This document shows positions 1 through 13,224 of a stretch of DNA of 64,000 nt, piece after piece. Location of the stretch: contig CM043869.1 in assembly GCA_023846275.1 (NCBI GenBank), positions 17,765,501 through 17,829,500 of the forward strand. The letters run 5' to 3'. Numbering within the stretch: the first letter of the stretch is position 1; every line of letters starts with the position of its first letter. The notes below the pieces were generated by a model. The model had not been told where the DNA came from. It did not search any database and was given only the letters and a program-made list of their open reading frames with translations. This DNA comes from Vanilla planifolia (lineage: Eukaryota > Streptophyta > Magnoliopsida > Asparagales > Orchidaceae). The position numbers were made by a program, and so were the translations under genes.

Positions 1-862
1 AATTATTTTGTAGTACGTTGAGGGTCACATATATTATGTCAACTCTGGCTTACAACACATCTGAGAGGATTTAGTTTAAGAAATAATGTAGTTTTGTACA
101 TTATGAAAAGTAGAAACTTGTGCTTATAGTAAAAGAGAACGTAGTAATCACATGTTAACAATAAATTGATGAGTTTGATAATGGAATTTTCATAATTTTT
201 CTTATGTAGAAAACCAAAATGAACGAGAGAATATTAAAAGAATAATCTTTAACAAATAAGATAAATGAATTTTAGTTAATTGTACATAAATAAGCTATTG
301 TTTTTATTCATGAAGATATTCTTTTGATCATATTAACATGGCATCATTATATTATACATTTGTGTTTTGATGTTATATATGATATGCATTTAATAGGATA
401 ATTTATATGTTAAAAGCATAAAACAATTACATGTATTAGATGTTTGTTACATGATAAAAATATTAGAACATAAGAATAAAATGAAAAGATAATAAAAAAG
501 TAAAAAAAAAAAGAAAGAAACAAGGAATGATATAATTAAGGTATTTGTCTTATTGCACATCATCTATGTTAATGTTATGCATTACATAAAGATGTGTCAT
601 GATCACGAGGTAAATTGAGATAAGAAATGATTTACAAATTTTTTCAAGATATTATCCCATGACAACAATTAGATATGACTCACCATTAAAACATGGTGAA
701 GGGCTTGATGAGAACAAGTTATGGATTATCTTCTTAAATGGCATCAAAGACCTCATACTAGCTATTATTAGTTGACTGGATAGAGAGAGATGATACAGTA
801 TGGCTATCCAACCCTGATATGATTATAAATTGAGTTTTAAATTTGAGATGATAAAATAAGAT
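1..862. repeat. Repeat R, copy 1, left part
   Basis: AT-rich sequence with no convincing gene. It aligns by eye over several hundred bases to 12985-13224 continued at 19448-19964: the same order of short blocks recurs, for example a tract around 205-290 resembling 13140-13224, and 300-500 resembling 19450-19640. The copy is interrupted at 863 by the LINE and resumes near 7230. No protein-coding remnant was recognised, so its class is unknown; it could be part of a long LTR or of another dispersed repeat. Confidence 0.55.
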
Positions 863-1348
863 GTTATTATATAAGCGTGAAGCATGAAGGTGAAGCGGCG
901 TGAAGCGGCGGGAAGGTGTTGTGGATCAGCGTATTGAAGGAAACGCGTGGCTGACGGGTGTTGCTGCCGGTGGAACTTTGCTGGGACCTCACCGGTCTTG
1001 GCGTGGTGGTGCGGCGGGAGCAGGAGGGTGGCTGGAGTATTCGTGCGGGACGCCGAGGCGGGTGACTAGGGAGTGGGCTTTCAACGCGGACCCGGCAACG
1101 ACGGTCAGTGGGCGGCAAGGTCAGGTGACTCTCAGCGGCGGCAAGTCTTGGCGGTCAAAGCTTGGGCGTGGACCACGTGGTGGCCCGACCTTTGCGATCT
1201 GTCGATGGGTGGGCCCGAATTTGAATTCGAATTTAACCCGGTTCGCGAGAGCGCCCAAACTGGATTAACTATACTATATTCTGCGGTTTATCTTACCGCA
1301 TCGGCCCCGAGCTCGGGCTGCATCACCTGCAGCCCTAACGGCTCGGAA

Positions 1349-2960
1349 ATGGCTGGAGGCACTACTAAGAGGAGCAGCAAAAGAGCTCGAACCCCTCAGA
1401 GCGACTCTCCTACACGTGAGGGGTCTTCTTCCACGTCCGATGGTGGCTCGTTGGCTTTGGGGCAAACCCCTCAAGCGTTCGTCGCCGAGAAGGAGAGGCT
1501 CTTGGGCACATTAGCTGCACAGGGGGAGGGGGCCTCGTTAGGGCCAGGGTGGGCGAGTTCCCCTCCTGAATTAGCCCCTCAGCCTCTGGTGCAGGATTCG
1601 GCCGATGGGGATGTCCAGGATGGAGTTTTGGCGAGCAAGATCGTGCAAGAGCAACTGGAGCATATGGGGGAGGCAGTTCTTGGGGTTAGGCCCGGTGCTG
1701 GGGACCCTATCCTCCCTGAGGTGGATCGTTCTGACACCGTGAACAAGGTGAGCTTCCGGAATGCCTTAACCACTAACAGTGCTCTCAGATACAGCAACAA
1801 GGTGACTTGCACGTGAGGCCGGCGAACATTGATGTTAAAGCGCGTGCGGCGGAAATCCCCGACGACGTGGAGGGCGGGGACATGATTATGTCCTCGGATG
1901 CATGCCAATGGTGTCTTGAATACCACAAATTTGACCTGGTAGGCCGTCTCTACAGGAATAACCTTCCCTTCTCTGTCATTGAGCGGGTTCTGCTCAAGCG
2001 TTGGGGCCACATCAACAATTTCAAGATATTTGATTTAACGGCCAACTGCATCTACTTGCACTTTGAGTCTATAAGTGAGCGGAATGACATTTGGCTAGGA
2101 GGGCCATGGCAGATCGTCGGCCAAGCCATGGGACTCAATGTTTGGTCGCCTGAGTTCAGCCCTAACTCCACATCTGTGATGCGCGCTCCGATCTGGGTAA
2201 GGCTCCCCGACCTCCCACTCATCTACTGGGACGTAGATAATATTCTACGCATTGCTAAAGCAATTGGCGAACCTTTCCTACTCGATGGCTGGACGGCGAG
2301 CTTAGAGCGCTCATCCTTCGCGCGTGTTTGTATTCGTGCGGATCTCTCGAAGCCTCTTAAGCCGGGCATCTGGATATCCGGGGACTACGGGAGGGTCTAT
2401 CAATCCTTCGAATATGAAGGGTTGCCACGCATATGATTCGCCTGCGGCCATGTCGGACATTTGGAGAGCTTCTGCAAGTTTGCCAAGGTTGGAGGTGCTG
2501 ACCTTAACGGGGCCCCCACCACGACTGTGGTGCGGGAGGAGTGCCCGGGGGACAAAATCAAGTCACGTGGTTGCGACGTGCCTGAGGAGCCAGAGGGAGC
2601 TCGCAAGTCAGGCATGCTTGCTGTACATGGTGAGGAGCACAGGTTGGGGTCTTGAATGATTGTGCAGCGTAGGAAAACTAACCGCAATGTCCCTGGGGGA
2701 TTAACCAAGCTGCCTCCCGGCGAAGTTAACAGCCGAATAGCTCGGGGCCGTGATGGGGCCAGCACTTCTCGGGGTACCAAGAGTCCGCCCAGGGTTCGGG
2801 GCAGAAGCAGAGTTAGGTGGGCTGCTAAGGCCGGGGTGTAGAATCTCCCGCCGGCTAGGTTTTCGACTACTGGGAAATTTGCTAAGGGTGGCAATGCGAA
2901 CTCTTCTTTTCCGCAGGTGGATTTTGTGGATGATTGTCTCCAACCCTGATGGGGGTGATC
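1349..2960 (+). pseudogene. LINE ORF1 (DUF4283 / zinc-knuckle nucleic-acid-binding protein), disrupted
   Basis: ORF1 proteins of plant LINEs bind the element RNA. The likely start is the ATG at 1349, followed by a low-complexity Ser/Gly/Pro-rich N-terminus up to a stop near 1816. A frame change near 1807 leads into a DUF4283-type domain at about 1880-2430, recognisable from WGGPWQIVGQ-like and APIWVRLPDLPL-like segments. The frame then meets TGA at 2434-2436 exactly where the first cysteine of a CCHC knuckle is expected; the other positions (C..GH....C) follow at once. Further downstream the typical late ORF1 segment WMIVQRRK-like lies near 2652-2680, in yet another frame. At least two frame changes and two stops make it a pseudogene. 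Confidence 0.82.
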
Positions 2961-3081
2961 CTTAATTCGGATATCTTGCTGTTCGTGCTTCGTGGGGCAC
3001 GGAGGCTAGTAAGCCGGTTGCTGGAGGGCTGCTTCTCAATTAGTGTGTGGGTGCATGAAAGCAAATCTCTCTATGATTACC

Positions 3082-6000
3082 ATGCAGATCATCACCTGGA
3101 ATATAAGAGGAGCTAAGAAGGGCAAATCGAGGGCCTATTTGTAGCGTCTGGTACGCGAGTGGAACGTGGAAGTTGTTGTGCTATTGGAAATAAAGATGTA
3201 GTCTTTCTCTCGGTGTGAAGCAAACTGGATTCTTGGGAAGGAATGAGATTTTATGATTCAACCATCTTTGGGTATGTCAGTTGGCATCATTTTACTGTGA
3301 AAGAAGGAGATCAATCTAGTGCTCACAGCGGCCTCGGCCTTTATGGTGGCTTGTTCAATTACTCCTCGGCAGGATTGCACCCTCAGCTGCTGCTTTGTAT
3401 ATGGTCCAAGGGATTCTCACGGACGCCGGGTGATCTGTGACGCCATCTGCACATTATACTATGATAACTCCCCTCTCTTGGTTGTAGGTGATTTTAATTT
3501 GATCATGGGCCAGGAGGAGAAGCGGGGAGGGCGGCACTTCATCTATGGTAGTGAGCAGCAGTGCTTTGCTGAATTCACGCAGGATCTTCAGCTCGCTGAC
3601 ATGGGCTTCTCTGGTAACCAATTCACCTGGTGCAATGGGAAGAAGGGGGTGCACGCATTCTGGAGTGGCTTGATCATGCCCTGCTTAATTCTGTTGGCCT
3701 GATTGCCTTCCCTGAGAGTTCAGTACATCACCTGTGCCTCCTCGGCTCGGACCACTGCCCGCTGTTAATCAACCTGGGTGGCAACAAGATTTGGTCGAAA
3801 TCCAGCATGCTCTTATTTGAAAGTATTTGGCTCCACTACCCCCAAGTCCTTCCGTGTGGTGCAACAGGCGTGGAGCAGGCGAGCGAAAAGGGACCCCATG
3901 GAGATTGTTTCTACGAAGTTCAAACGCTCACTCCTGGCGCTGCGCAATTGGAGCCAGAAGGAGCTGGGGAGCTTGGTCAACCATAGCCAAGTGCTATTGC
4001 GTGACATTGAGAAGCTGCAGGCAAGAGAATCTAGGGTGGGACTCATTGAGGAGGACCATGGGTGCCTGGCGAAATTAATTACCGCCTTCCACCGTGGCTG
4101 TGCCCACGAGGAACAGTGGTGGTGGCAGCACACCAAAGTTCACTGAGCATAGGTCAGGGACGCCAACACGCCGTTCTTTCACAATATGGCTTCATCTCAG
4201 GCCCGTATGAACCGCATCACCATGCTTCGTGGAGATGACGACCGGGTGGCAGATTCTCTGGACAGCATCGGGCAGGTCTTAGCGGAGTTCTTCGAACGCA
4301 AGTGGAGGAGAGGCGACTCCAGGAATATGACGCAGGTCATCTCACCTCCAGCGGTTGTGAATGCTGAAGCGGCTTCCATGCTGCGTGCCAGGGTCACCGA
4401 GGAAGAGATTAACGTGGCTCTGCGGGGTATTAAGAGGAACAGGGCTCTGGGATGCGACGGAATCTCGGCGGAATTCCTGCATGGCTATTGGACCATTGCA
4501 CGCCATGATGTTATCAAAGTTGTGCTGGCTTTCTTTGAGGACTACAAGCTTTTGAATAAGTGGAAGGACACCCTCATCATCCTTATTCCAAAGAAGCAGG
4601 GTACAAAGTGGTGGCGCGGGTCCTTGTCAGGAGGTTGAAGCCCGTTATGCCAAACCTCATTTCGCGGGAATAGGCAGCATTCATCCCCAGAAGTAGCATT
4701 TCCGATAATATCAATATTGCGTAGGAGATGGCTGCAAGGATGCGGACTAGCAATGGCACGGCTAGACTCATAGCTGTGAAGCTCGATATGGAACAGGCCT
4801 ATGGCCGTGTCTATTGGGATTTCCTTCTTGAGATGATGATGGCTATGGGATTTCCCTCATCTGGCAGGATTGGATTGTTTCTTGCATCAGCAGCCCAAGA
4901 TTCAGCATTGTCTTCAATGGAGTTCGTCTCCCGTGGGTGGTGGCTCAGAGGGGTCTCTGACAGTGTTGTCTGCTTTCCCCGTATCTCTATGTCATGGCAT
5001 CTGAATATCTCTCGTGCTTGGTGAGGAAACATGAATCCCGATAGCTTTTGGGGTTTTGGCCGGTGCAGCATGCGCCCTGCATCTCTCATCTCCTCTTCGC
5101 CGACGACGTCCTCCTCTTCGCTCCTGTCTCCCGTATCGCTGCTCGTGCCATCAGGAGTAACATCTGTGAGTTCGGGAAGGCTATTGGACTGCAAGTGAAT
5201 TTTGCAAAGTTCAGGGTCTTCTTCAGCTCTAACCTCAACAGGAAGAAGTCCAGGATGCTCCTCAGGAAGCTCAGCATGGAGGAAGGTAAGCCCTTTACAT
5301 ATCTGGGGATCCCTATCACTGCCAAGCGCCTTTCCAAGATTGACCTCAACTTCCTCCTTCAGAGGCTGGATGTCATGCTGATTAATTGAGAGTCCAGCCA
5401 CTTTTGCTGGCGGGCAGGGCCGTTCTGGCATCTTTGGTCCTCAGTGCCATCCACTGCCATGTGTTGAGGCACTGTGCAGTGTCGACGGGGATCATTGAGG
5501 CCATGGAGAAGCGCATCAGGAGGTTTCTTTGGGGAAGGACTAGTAGCGCGAAGGCCATGCACTACGCAGCCTGGGAGTGCATCAAGCTATCGAAATCTAT
5601 GGGCGGATTGGGTCTCTGGGACCTCTAGGTTTGGCACCGTGTGCTTCACATGGATGGCTGCAGACGCATCCTCAATTGGGAGCCCAGCCTCTGGGTGGAT
5701 TTGATGCGAAGAAGATACGCCATGGAGGATCTGCTCATGAAGGCCCCTCGCAATGCGTCCCTGGTGTGCAAAATGGTGATGGGGGCAATGCTGGAGGCCA
5801 TTTCCCTCTTTGTTTGGCGCATTGGGATGGGCGGATGGCGAGGTTTTTGGAGGACAACTGGTTCAGAGTCCTTTTGAGTTGTTGGCCTACTTTTATCAAC
5901 ATGGACTCCCATTGGCCGGCCGGCGTCACTGAGTGCCTTTTGCACGGAGGGAATTGGAACTGGGAGGTCATCCAATCTTGGGTGGATGCGGAGCTTCTGG

Positions 6001-7180
6001 ACCGCATCATGCATCTTCCGAGAGCCCTGCGGTCCTCCCAGGATGTATTGCTTCTATCCCTTACTGAGAAGCCCCGGGCTGTCTGCGGCCAGATTTACTC
6101 GAGCATCATCTGCAATGCTCAGAAGGACAGCAAGTGTTATGGTAGCCGGCCCTTGGAGGAATTCCATGGCATCTGGAAGCTAAAGGTCACTCCCAGAGTT
6201 CGCTTCTTCATGTGAAGGGTCGCTGGTGACCACCTCCCGTTGGCGGTGTGGTTGGCCCACCAAGGCTCTGCAGTACTCCCTTTTGCCAGCAGGGCTGCAT
6301 GGAAGATGAATCCATGCAGCATATTTTTTGGCGCTGCCCGAGAGCCCAAGAGCATTGGGCTGACAATACAGTTCGGGCAGCGTTGACTGGGTTGGACCAG
6401 TCAACCGGGGCTGGTCTACTATTCATTGATAGGGTCCTTCGGTTCGTCGGCTCTCCTGATGCGCGTCGTGGTGCCGGGCAATTGCATGCTGCCACTATTG
6501 CGACTACGTTGTACTATATTTGGTCAAGGAGGAATGCTGCCAGACACAACATCCCAGTGCCTCTGCCTTGCTCCACTATCTGGATTATCTTGCTTGAGGT
6601 ACATTCGTCTCTCAACCGACATCTATCCCTCTCCCCCCTGTCCAGCAGAAACCCTGGCAAATCCATGGACTTGCTTGTTACGCATAGTTGGATTCTCCCC
6701 CCCCCCCAACAGGATGGATCAGAGTGAATTGTGATGTTAAGGTTGGTGATTCTATTGTCGGGCTGGGTATGGTTGTGTGGGATTGCATGGGCAAACCTCT
6801 CCTGGTGGCTAGCAAAAGGTTGCTATCCCAGGCGGTGGACATGATGGAGACCCATGCTTTGTTTATGGTGCTTGACATGATTAGGGATTTACTTCCCTTG
6901 CACCTGGCTGTGGAACTCCAAACTGATTCGATGCTGGCTATTTAGGAGGTGCGTGAGATGGTGACCCTCCCCCTGGGTCGAGTGTCTTCGCAGCGACCAT
7001 CCGGTACGCTAAGGGTCTTGAGGCCGTTCGTTTCTCCCACATTCTCAGAGACGGGAATGTGCCTGCTGATTGGGCTGCTCGGGCTGCGTGCCTTAAGGAC
7101 TTCATCTGGGCCTCTGGGGATTCCATCCCTAAGCCCCTACTCGAGCTTATGTTATCTGACTTCATTTTCGATCCCCCTTG
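3082..7180 (+). pseudogene. LINE ORF2 (AP-endonuclease, reverse transcriptase, zf-RVT, RNase H), disrupted
   Basis: ORF2 supplies nicking and target-primed reverse transcription. The start at 3082 gives the standard endonuclease opening IITWNIRGAKKG. GDFNLIMG lies near 3490-3515 and SDHCPLL near 3748-3768. Reverse transcriptase follows: GCDGISAEFLHGYW near 4450-4490, ILIPKKQG near 4575-4600, motif A (KLDMEQAYGRVYW) near 4780-4818, and the catalytic FADD at 5096-5107. A zinc-binding RT-associated segment lies near 6170-6370, and a plant LINE RNase H (RVNCDVKV...GLGMVVWD) runs from about 6705 to 7110. Breaks include TAG at 3142-3144 (codon 21), a frameshift near 3657, lost sequence just after 4608, further stops and frame changes between 4670 and 5400, and TAG near 6943. 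Confidence 0.88.
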
Positions 7181-7229
7181 AGGATCCTTTTGTAATTCTG
7201 GCTTGGCCTTGATATAATAGTTATTATAT

Positions 7230-7560
7230 CCTCTTAAAGAAAACACAATGATTGTTTTAAAAATATTACCTTTCTATAATGAAAGATAAGATAAAGATGA
7301 AAGTGAGATGATTAAAGAATAATAATGAAAATAAATATTATAATTATATGTTGTAAATCATGAGATATTATTTACATTATGCATAAAAAAGAGTATGATA
7401 TTCATTTTCTCAATTAAGATATGCATATACATGAGTATTTTATAGATGTCATCTTGTTATTGCTATATTTTGATACTATTTTATAATAAGCTATTGCATA
7501 GAAATAGAGATTCATTTATTGAGTTGTATTAAACTCATTTCCTTACATTTTAAGTAACGC
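7230..7560. repeat. Repeat R, copy 1, right part
   Basis: This continues the AT-rich repeat on the far side of the LINE. It resembles 29150-29500 by eye, sharing blocks around the words ATGAGATATT-ATTTACAT and TTTGATATTATTTTAT and a similar end in a poly-pyrimidine stretch. No coding content was seen. Confidence 0.5.
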
Positions 7561-10500
7561 TATGGATATATAATAAAAGGGAGATTAAAGTAGAATGTGC
7601 ATTCAGAGTTATGATATAAAGAGAAATGTAGTAAGGAATTCTATGTCAATGTCTATTCTATTACTATTTTTGGTATGTTTTTACTTAGATATCTCAATTT
7701 GTATGCATTAATGTGATATATTATAGTTATTGTTTTACATTGTTTTATAGTTTTGTTTTACTATGGAAGTAGTTTTATGAAACAAAGTTTTGATGGCATT
7801 ATATATATATATATATATATTCCAATATATCTTCATATTTATGTTTTTATATATATTATTAGGTATAAATTATATATATTATTAGGTATAAAGGATAGAC
7901 GATGGTTGATAAGATAGTATTAAAGTGTGGTGCCCTCCTTCAATGACCAACATTTTCAAACCATTTTTTTTAAAATGCATTCACATTATCAAATAATTAA
8001 ATTCAAATAAAATTACATAACTTTTTAGAAACTAAGTTCATATAACAGCCATTATTTTAGAATAAAATTTGCTAATATAGAACCTATGTCCTCATTGTCA
8101 TAATAGTGTTATTATAATATTTAAATAATCCTAATGATTTATAAGTTAAAATAATGTAAATGACCATGTAAGTTAATAACTATGTCTTCTCACTACTCTC
8201 TTAGGATTAAGTATAGTGCTTCATGTTCACCTGTAATTGTTATTTTTTAAGTAACATAGAGCTACTGACATAAGCTTAACAAGCAACTACTTACTAATGC
8301 ATTTATGTTACATAGTTGGGTGAAGCCATATGTTGAGTTAAAATTATATTACATAAATAAGAAGAAACATATAAAAAAAGTAAAATATTAAAATAATCAT
8401 GCTTACATAATTAAAAATTCTTTAAATTTTTTTTTTATAATTATTATTTTAATATGTCTCTTTAGAGTTTAAAATTACATCACTAGATTATGATTAGTAG
8501 GTAATTTTGTTATAATTGGGTTTATATCATTCTATAACTTTTTCTCCTTGGTTGCACCATGATTTCACTCTTTTGAAACATTTTCTCTTTAAGTTATTCC
8601 ATCTATGAGTCTCTAACTTAATACCTCTTTCACAATGATAATCCCAAGTCATTTCAAATCCTTTTTCATAATTATAGATTTGTTTTTTCTTCCTTTTAGG
8701 ATTATTTTTACTGCCTTTAATCGTTTTCAAAATTTACTAAAAATCACATACAACATGGTAATTTATGTACGAACATGAATTTGCATATTCAAATGTACCA
8801 CCATAATAAGAAGTTATAAATCATGTAATTTTGCATTCAAATCAATGCGTTAAATAGCATGAAATATAAATCTATATATTCTTCAAATCAAGCTCCTATT
8901 TTGTAGCATCAAGAATCCAACAAATGTAGCACAAGATCCATAATTAGTTATCTCAAATTCAATGTCATAAGCACACATAGAGTTGAATTATTGAGAATAA
9001 GACCTTTTATATGCTTCTTCAAGCTTAGAGTTTCCCTCCCACCTTAGTTTTACTTACTAAATTGCACAATTTTGAATAGTCCCAATTTTGAATTTAACAA
9101 AAACTCAATTATGTAATTCTCTCAAATTTCTACACAATAGCTAACAATTATTTCTAATTTTTTAAGGTAATGCTAAAGGTCTCTTTCTATAACCAAGCCC
9201 CTCGTTTTATAGTTTTTAGCTTTGATTGTTTTCATTCTTAGCAATTCTTATGCCCTACAATTTCCTAAATTGAGAAAACCATAGATTTTCTTCACCTTAA
9301 CATGCCAAACATCAATAGAATAGAGGTAACATCGTACTCAATGTTTCTTTGAAATCTTGTTATTTTTGTGATTGGCAATGACCATTTTACATGGATTTGA
9401 TAACCTATTCCTTTACATTTTAGGTTTAATTAGGAAATTAGAAAAATAAAATCTAAAAAATATTTGATTTTAATTAAAATCTTACATTAATTTTTAATTT
9501 CTTAAACCATTTGATCTAAATAATGTCCAAAAATTGTCTAATATATTTTAAAATAAGTTACTCATAAAACTTTACTATACCTAAGATTTTTGACATATTT
9601 TAATAGCTTTAATATTTCTTTCTTCAAAAAAAATTTAGAAGATGCTTTTTTCATTAGTATGGCCTCTTAAACATGGCAAATTTTTACAAAAATAACGTAT
9701 TTTTTCAAATTTTACTAATATCATCAGATAATCTAACGAATTTTCTTTAAAAGTATTTATCATATTATGCTTCCTACAACTATACCCTCTATTATATGAT
9801 TGATTTAAGTCCAAATTACCCAAAATTTATATCATATGAAACTAAATAATTTTAAATTTCATATTTGAGATTCACATCCCTTTTTAAAAGCCATATCCCT
9901 TTTTAGGAACGTATGATTTTTCAAAGAAAATTAAATAATTTTCTAAAAATTTTAAAAGTCTCTAAAATTTTAAATAAATAAAAAGAACTATAAAACTCAA
10001 GTTTTTATAGTTCAAATGGAACAAAATTTTCTCTTTACACTTTCTAATAAACTATTAAGATCCTAAGATTTTATTAATTTAGGTAGCCAACAATTCAAAA
10101 TTCTTAATTATTTAAATAATTATTGCCACTTTTTTGATATCACACAAAGCTTAGGGTTGAAAGAGCTATGTATTTTATTAGTGAGAACACTTACAAAACA
10201 TACATATGATATGCTTGTAGATAATTATATGTTATTCTTATAAAAATATGTGAATAAGTATATCTATAAATATCTAAAATAAAAAGAAAGAGCAATAAGA
10301 GAACGATATAAGGCTGTCTCAAAATGTGAATAAAGGGAAATAGTTGGGACAAGAATTAGATAATGAGAATGTTTCAATTCAACTAACTACATCTTACCAA
10401 CCTATTAAAGGAAAAGAAAGCCCTATAATAAATAAAATATTAGATTAGTTATATCTCATGTGTTTTCTCGCATTTCATTGAAGAACTAGATCAACTAGCA

Positions 10501-11632
10501 GTACATCTATGGGCAAAGCAAATGAATAAAATCTTTGATCGCATGTCCTATCGTAGAATTCTCAGTTTCTTTATTTATAATTGTTGGTATGACATCAAAA
10601 ACCACTACTAAAAGCTTTTTTCTTTATTTTAAAATACCTTTATTTACTTTGATGTAAAAGTCATAATACTTAAATATATCCATACATAATAAAATATCTT
10701 ATTGTTGTAAAACTTCTTTTTATTTGAAAATAAGTAAAAACTATTTTTATTTTACAATGAAAATAAAATATATTTTATACCAAGTTTAATAAAAAAAAAG
10801 TTAAATAGTTCTGACAATGGAGTAGAATCTTCATGAAAATCTTATGATAAGAAAGGTTGTCCATATACGTATATGCATGTGTAATACTCATTCATACTTA
10901 GTGAACCTATACGAATGAATTGGAATCTATTGGCTTTGGGGGTGAATGTAATCAATGCTTATAATGCTTGTGTTGTTTATGATTAAGTATAACATGGTTT
11001 CTATTTTATTATACTATATTAATTAATAGCTATTAAATATGAAATATTATGATAACAATCACAAAAGGGAAAATAAAAGCCAAGGATTATTCTAAAATGT
11101 TATGCTTAAATTTTAAATACAATATGCTATAGAAAATGTTATAAAGTGATAATGGTTACTAAAAAAGGAATGCTTATCCCTAATAGAATTAAAAAGAAAT
11201 AAGAAAGAGAAAGAAATAAAAAAAAGTTGGCAAAGGGTTAAGAAGATTATAAAAAAATGTGTAAATATTGGTTCTCTAAAGTGGTGAAAATCATTCTATA
11301 ATAGCATGTCTTAGAGATGAGCAAATAAAGCCATTATGTTGATTGACTAAAGTGATGATTATCATTCTAGAATAATATTATTCATAGATAAATCAAATGA
11401 GCCATCATTTGAGGCTATTCTTATCCAAAATAAATCCAATTATTTTATATAAAGAAGAAAAACTTTGACCTAAACCAACTAAAAGAAAAAGAGAAATAAG
11501 AAAAATAATTTAATAAACTTACATATTATTGTTATAAAGAAATTAAGTAACTTCAATTATAAATAATATTATATTTTATTACTTATCACATGGTATGTTA
11601 TGTTACTGTTATTTTATGAGTTTGATCTAATA
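7561..11632. other. AT-rich intergenic sequence, no gene recognised
   Basis: All frames are dense with stops. It contains a short (TA)n microsatellite at about 7800-7820. I saw no protein domain, tRNA or clear repeat boundary; it is probably old decayed transposon sequence. Confidence 0.6.
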
Positions 11633-11662
11633 TGTGACATGACCCAAACATTGCTTATTTTA

Positions 11663-11742
<80 letters not shown>

Positions 11743-12244
11743 TGATTTTGCTATTAAGGTAATAATGACTTGATTTTGCCACTAAGGTAATAATGACTAG
11801 CTAAGGTTGCTTTGGCTTATTAGTATAAGATGAGATATATCATGAGATTACCAAAAGAAATGAAAGAGAATATTAGAAGCACCTAACCTTGATGTTGATT
11901 TATTTATATTATTAGTTGTATTAATTATTATGCCAACTAGTTATGTTTTGATGTAGTATAGTCATATCAAGTATCCTTATAATTGGTTTGGACTTGATTA
12001 GTTTTTCATTACAATTGGGTTTTAAAAACAATGTGTTTTATAACTTACTTTTATTATGAAATTTAACTTGTAAAGGTTTTTAAATTACCTTTGCTTTGTT
12101 TTAAAATGGTTTTCAAATTTTTAGCATGCAAATATTTTTTAATTATTTAGTCATTTATAAAAAAAATTTCAAAATCAAGAAAAAAAAATAAAAGAATCAG
12201 ATGACATGACACCAAACTTAAGAAACTTTGGATAAGGTGTCACA
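11633..12244. mobile_element. Possible short solo LTR
   Basis: The 612-bp interval begins TGTGACATGACCC and ends GGTGTCACA, so its termini carry the perfect 7-bp inverted repeat TGTGACA/TGTCACA, typical of plant Ty3/Gypsy LTRs. The flanking 5-mers (TAATA and GGAGA) do not match, so no target duplication is visible. It includes the long TA microsatellite. It could also be a chance pairing of short words. Confidence 0.35.
11661..11737. repeat. (TA)n microsatellite
   Basis: About 77 bp of nearly uninterrupted TA dinucleotides with one C substitution near the middle; the longest simple TA run in the window. Confidence 0.97.
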
Positions 12245-12984
12245 GGAGATAATTTGACATACTAATCTCACTATATTGAGTTAGTATCATTTTGAGTAGC
12301 CTATCTTAAGTTAAGTGAGTTTTGTTCTTAAAAAAATCATAAAAAGTTAATATCTCAACATCCCATATAAATACTAGAATCACTCTCTCAGTAATTGATA
12401 TGAGATAATTTATCCTAATACCCCTCTACCTAAAAGTCTGTTGTGTTACTCCTTATCCATCGATTCCTCTCTTAGGTCATCACCTGATGTTCATTTATTG
12501 TCCTCTTCGATCATGGGTGTCATAGGTTCATCATCTTCTACTTCATTCTTAAACTATATTGGACTAATAAAGGATTAGTTGTGATACTAAATATGATATT
12601 CTAGTTATATTATATGAAATGTCATCCCCTTCAATCACCTTATCTCAACTTAAGTTGATTTTTTTCTCAAAAGGTATATCAACATTTTAAGGTCATGATC
12701 TTTCATCATGATCACTCATTTAATAGTAAATATGCGACACATCCCTACACCCCTAAACCTAGAATTCTATTAAGTGTCACTCATTATCTAATGATTTCTC
12801 TTTTAGGACATCATTAAGTATCACAATGTTATATGTAATATGTATAGAACTTTAACATATTGTAAGTCAAACCCAATATATAATATACTAAGTATTCAAG
12901 TGTACATTATGTAGAGTTGATATGTAGTATGCTAAGATTGATGTACTATATGTTAGAGTAGAAAGTTGTTGTTAACATACAATA
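12245..12984. other. AT-rich intergenic sequence, no gene recognised
   Basis: No open frame, RNA gene or clear repeat boundary was recognised. The last part (from about 12900) may already belong to repeat R copy 2. Confidence 0.5.
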
Positions 12985-13224
12985 CATTGACTTTGGCATA
13001 CATTACACTGAGAATTTTAGTTTTCTTAAATAATGATAGCTTTGTACATTAAGACATATGCAAATTTATGTTATGACAAAATAGAATTTATCAAGCTTGT
13101 GTTAACAATAAAATGATGGGTTTACATAATTTTTCTTATGTAGGAAATCAAACTAAAAGAGAGAATGGATAAATAATAATCTCTAAAAAAATAAATATGT
13201 GAAACTAAAGTAATTGTAATATCT
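12985..13224. repeat. Repeat R, copy 2, left part
   Basis: Aligns with about 40-290 of copy 1, including a shared TTAACAATAAA-TGATG-GTTT block and a TTTTTCTTATGTAG block. It is interrupted at 13225 by the outer solo LTR and continues at 19448. Confidence 0.6.

Larger units (their letters stand above)
863..7229 (+). mobile_element. Non-LTR retrotransposon (plant L1-type LINE), near full length, inactive
   Basis: A GC-rich block of about 6.35 kb in AT-rich surroundings. In order it carries a 5' leader, ORF1 (DUF4283-type domain plus CCHC knuckle) and ORF2 (endonuclease, reverse transcriptase, zf-RVT, RNase H), and it ends in a short TA-rich tail. The 10-bp word GTTATTATAT occurs immediately before it (863-872) and after it (7220-7229), a candidate target-site duplication, although AT-rich words match easily by chance. 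The flanks continue repeat R, which supports insertion into R. Stops, frameshifts and small deletions in both ORFs make it non-autonomous now. The GC contrast and easily readable domains suggest it is younger than the LINE near 55.7-63.2 kb. Confidence 0.9.

Noticed and set aside
1073-1816. Long 247-codon frame as a host gene
   Set aside because: It runs from the LINE 5' leader into ORF1; only the part from the ATG at 1349 resembles a LINE ORF1 N-terminus, and the domain continues in another frame.
4811-5431. Minus-strand frame of 206 codons
   Set aside because: Antisense to the LINE reverse transcriptase, whose FADD and flanking motifs are clear on the plus strand.
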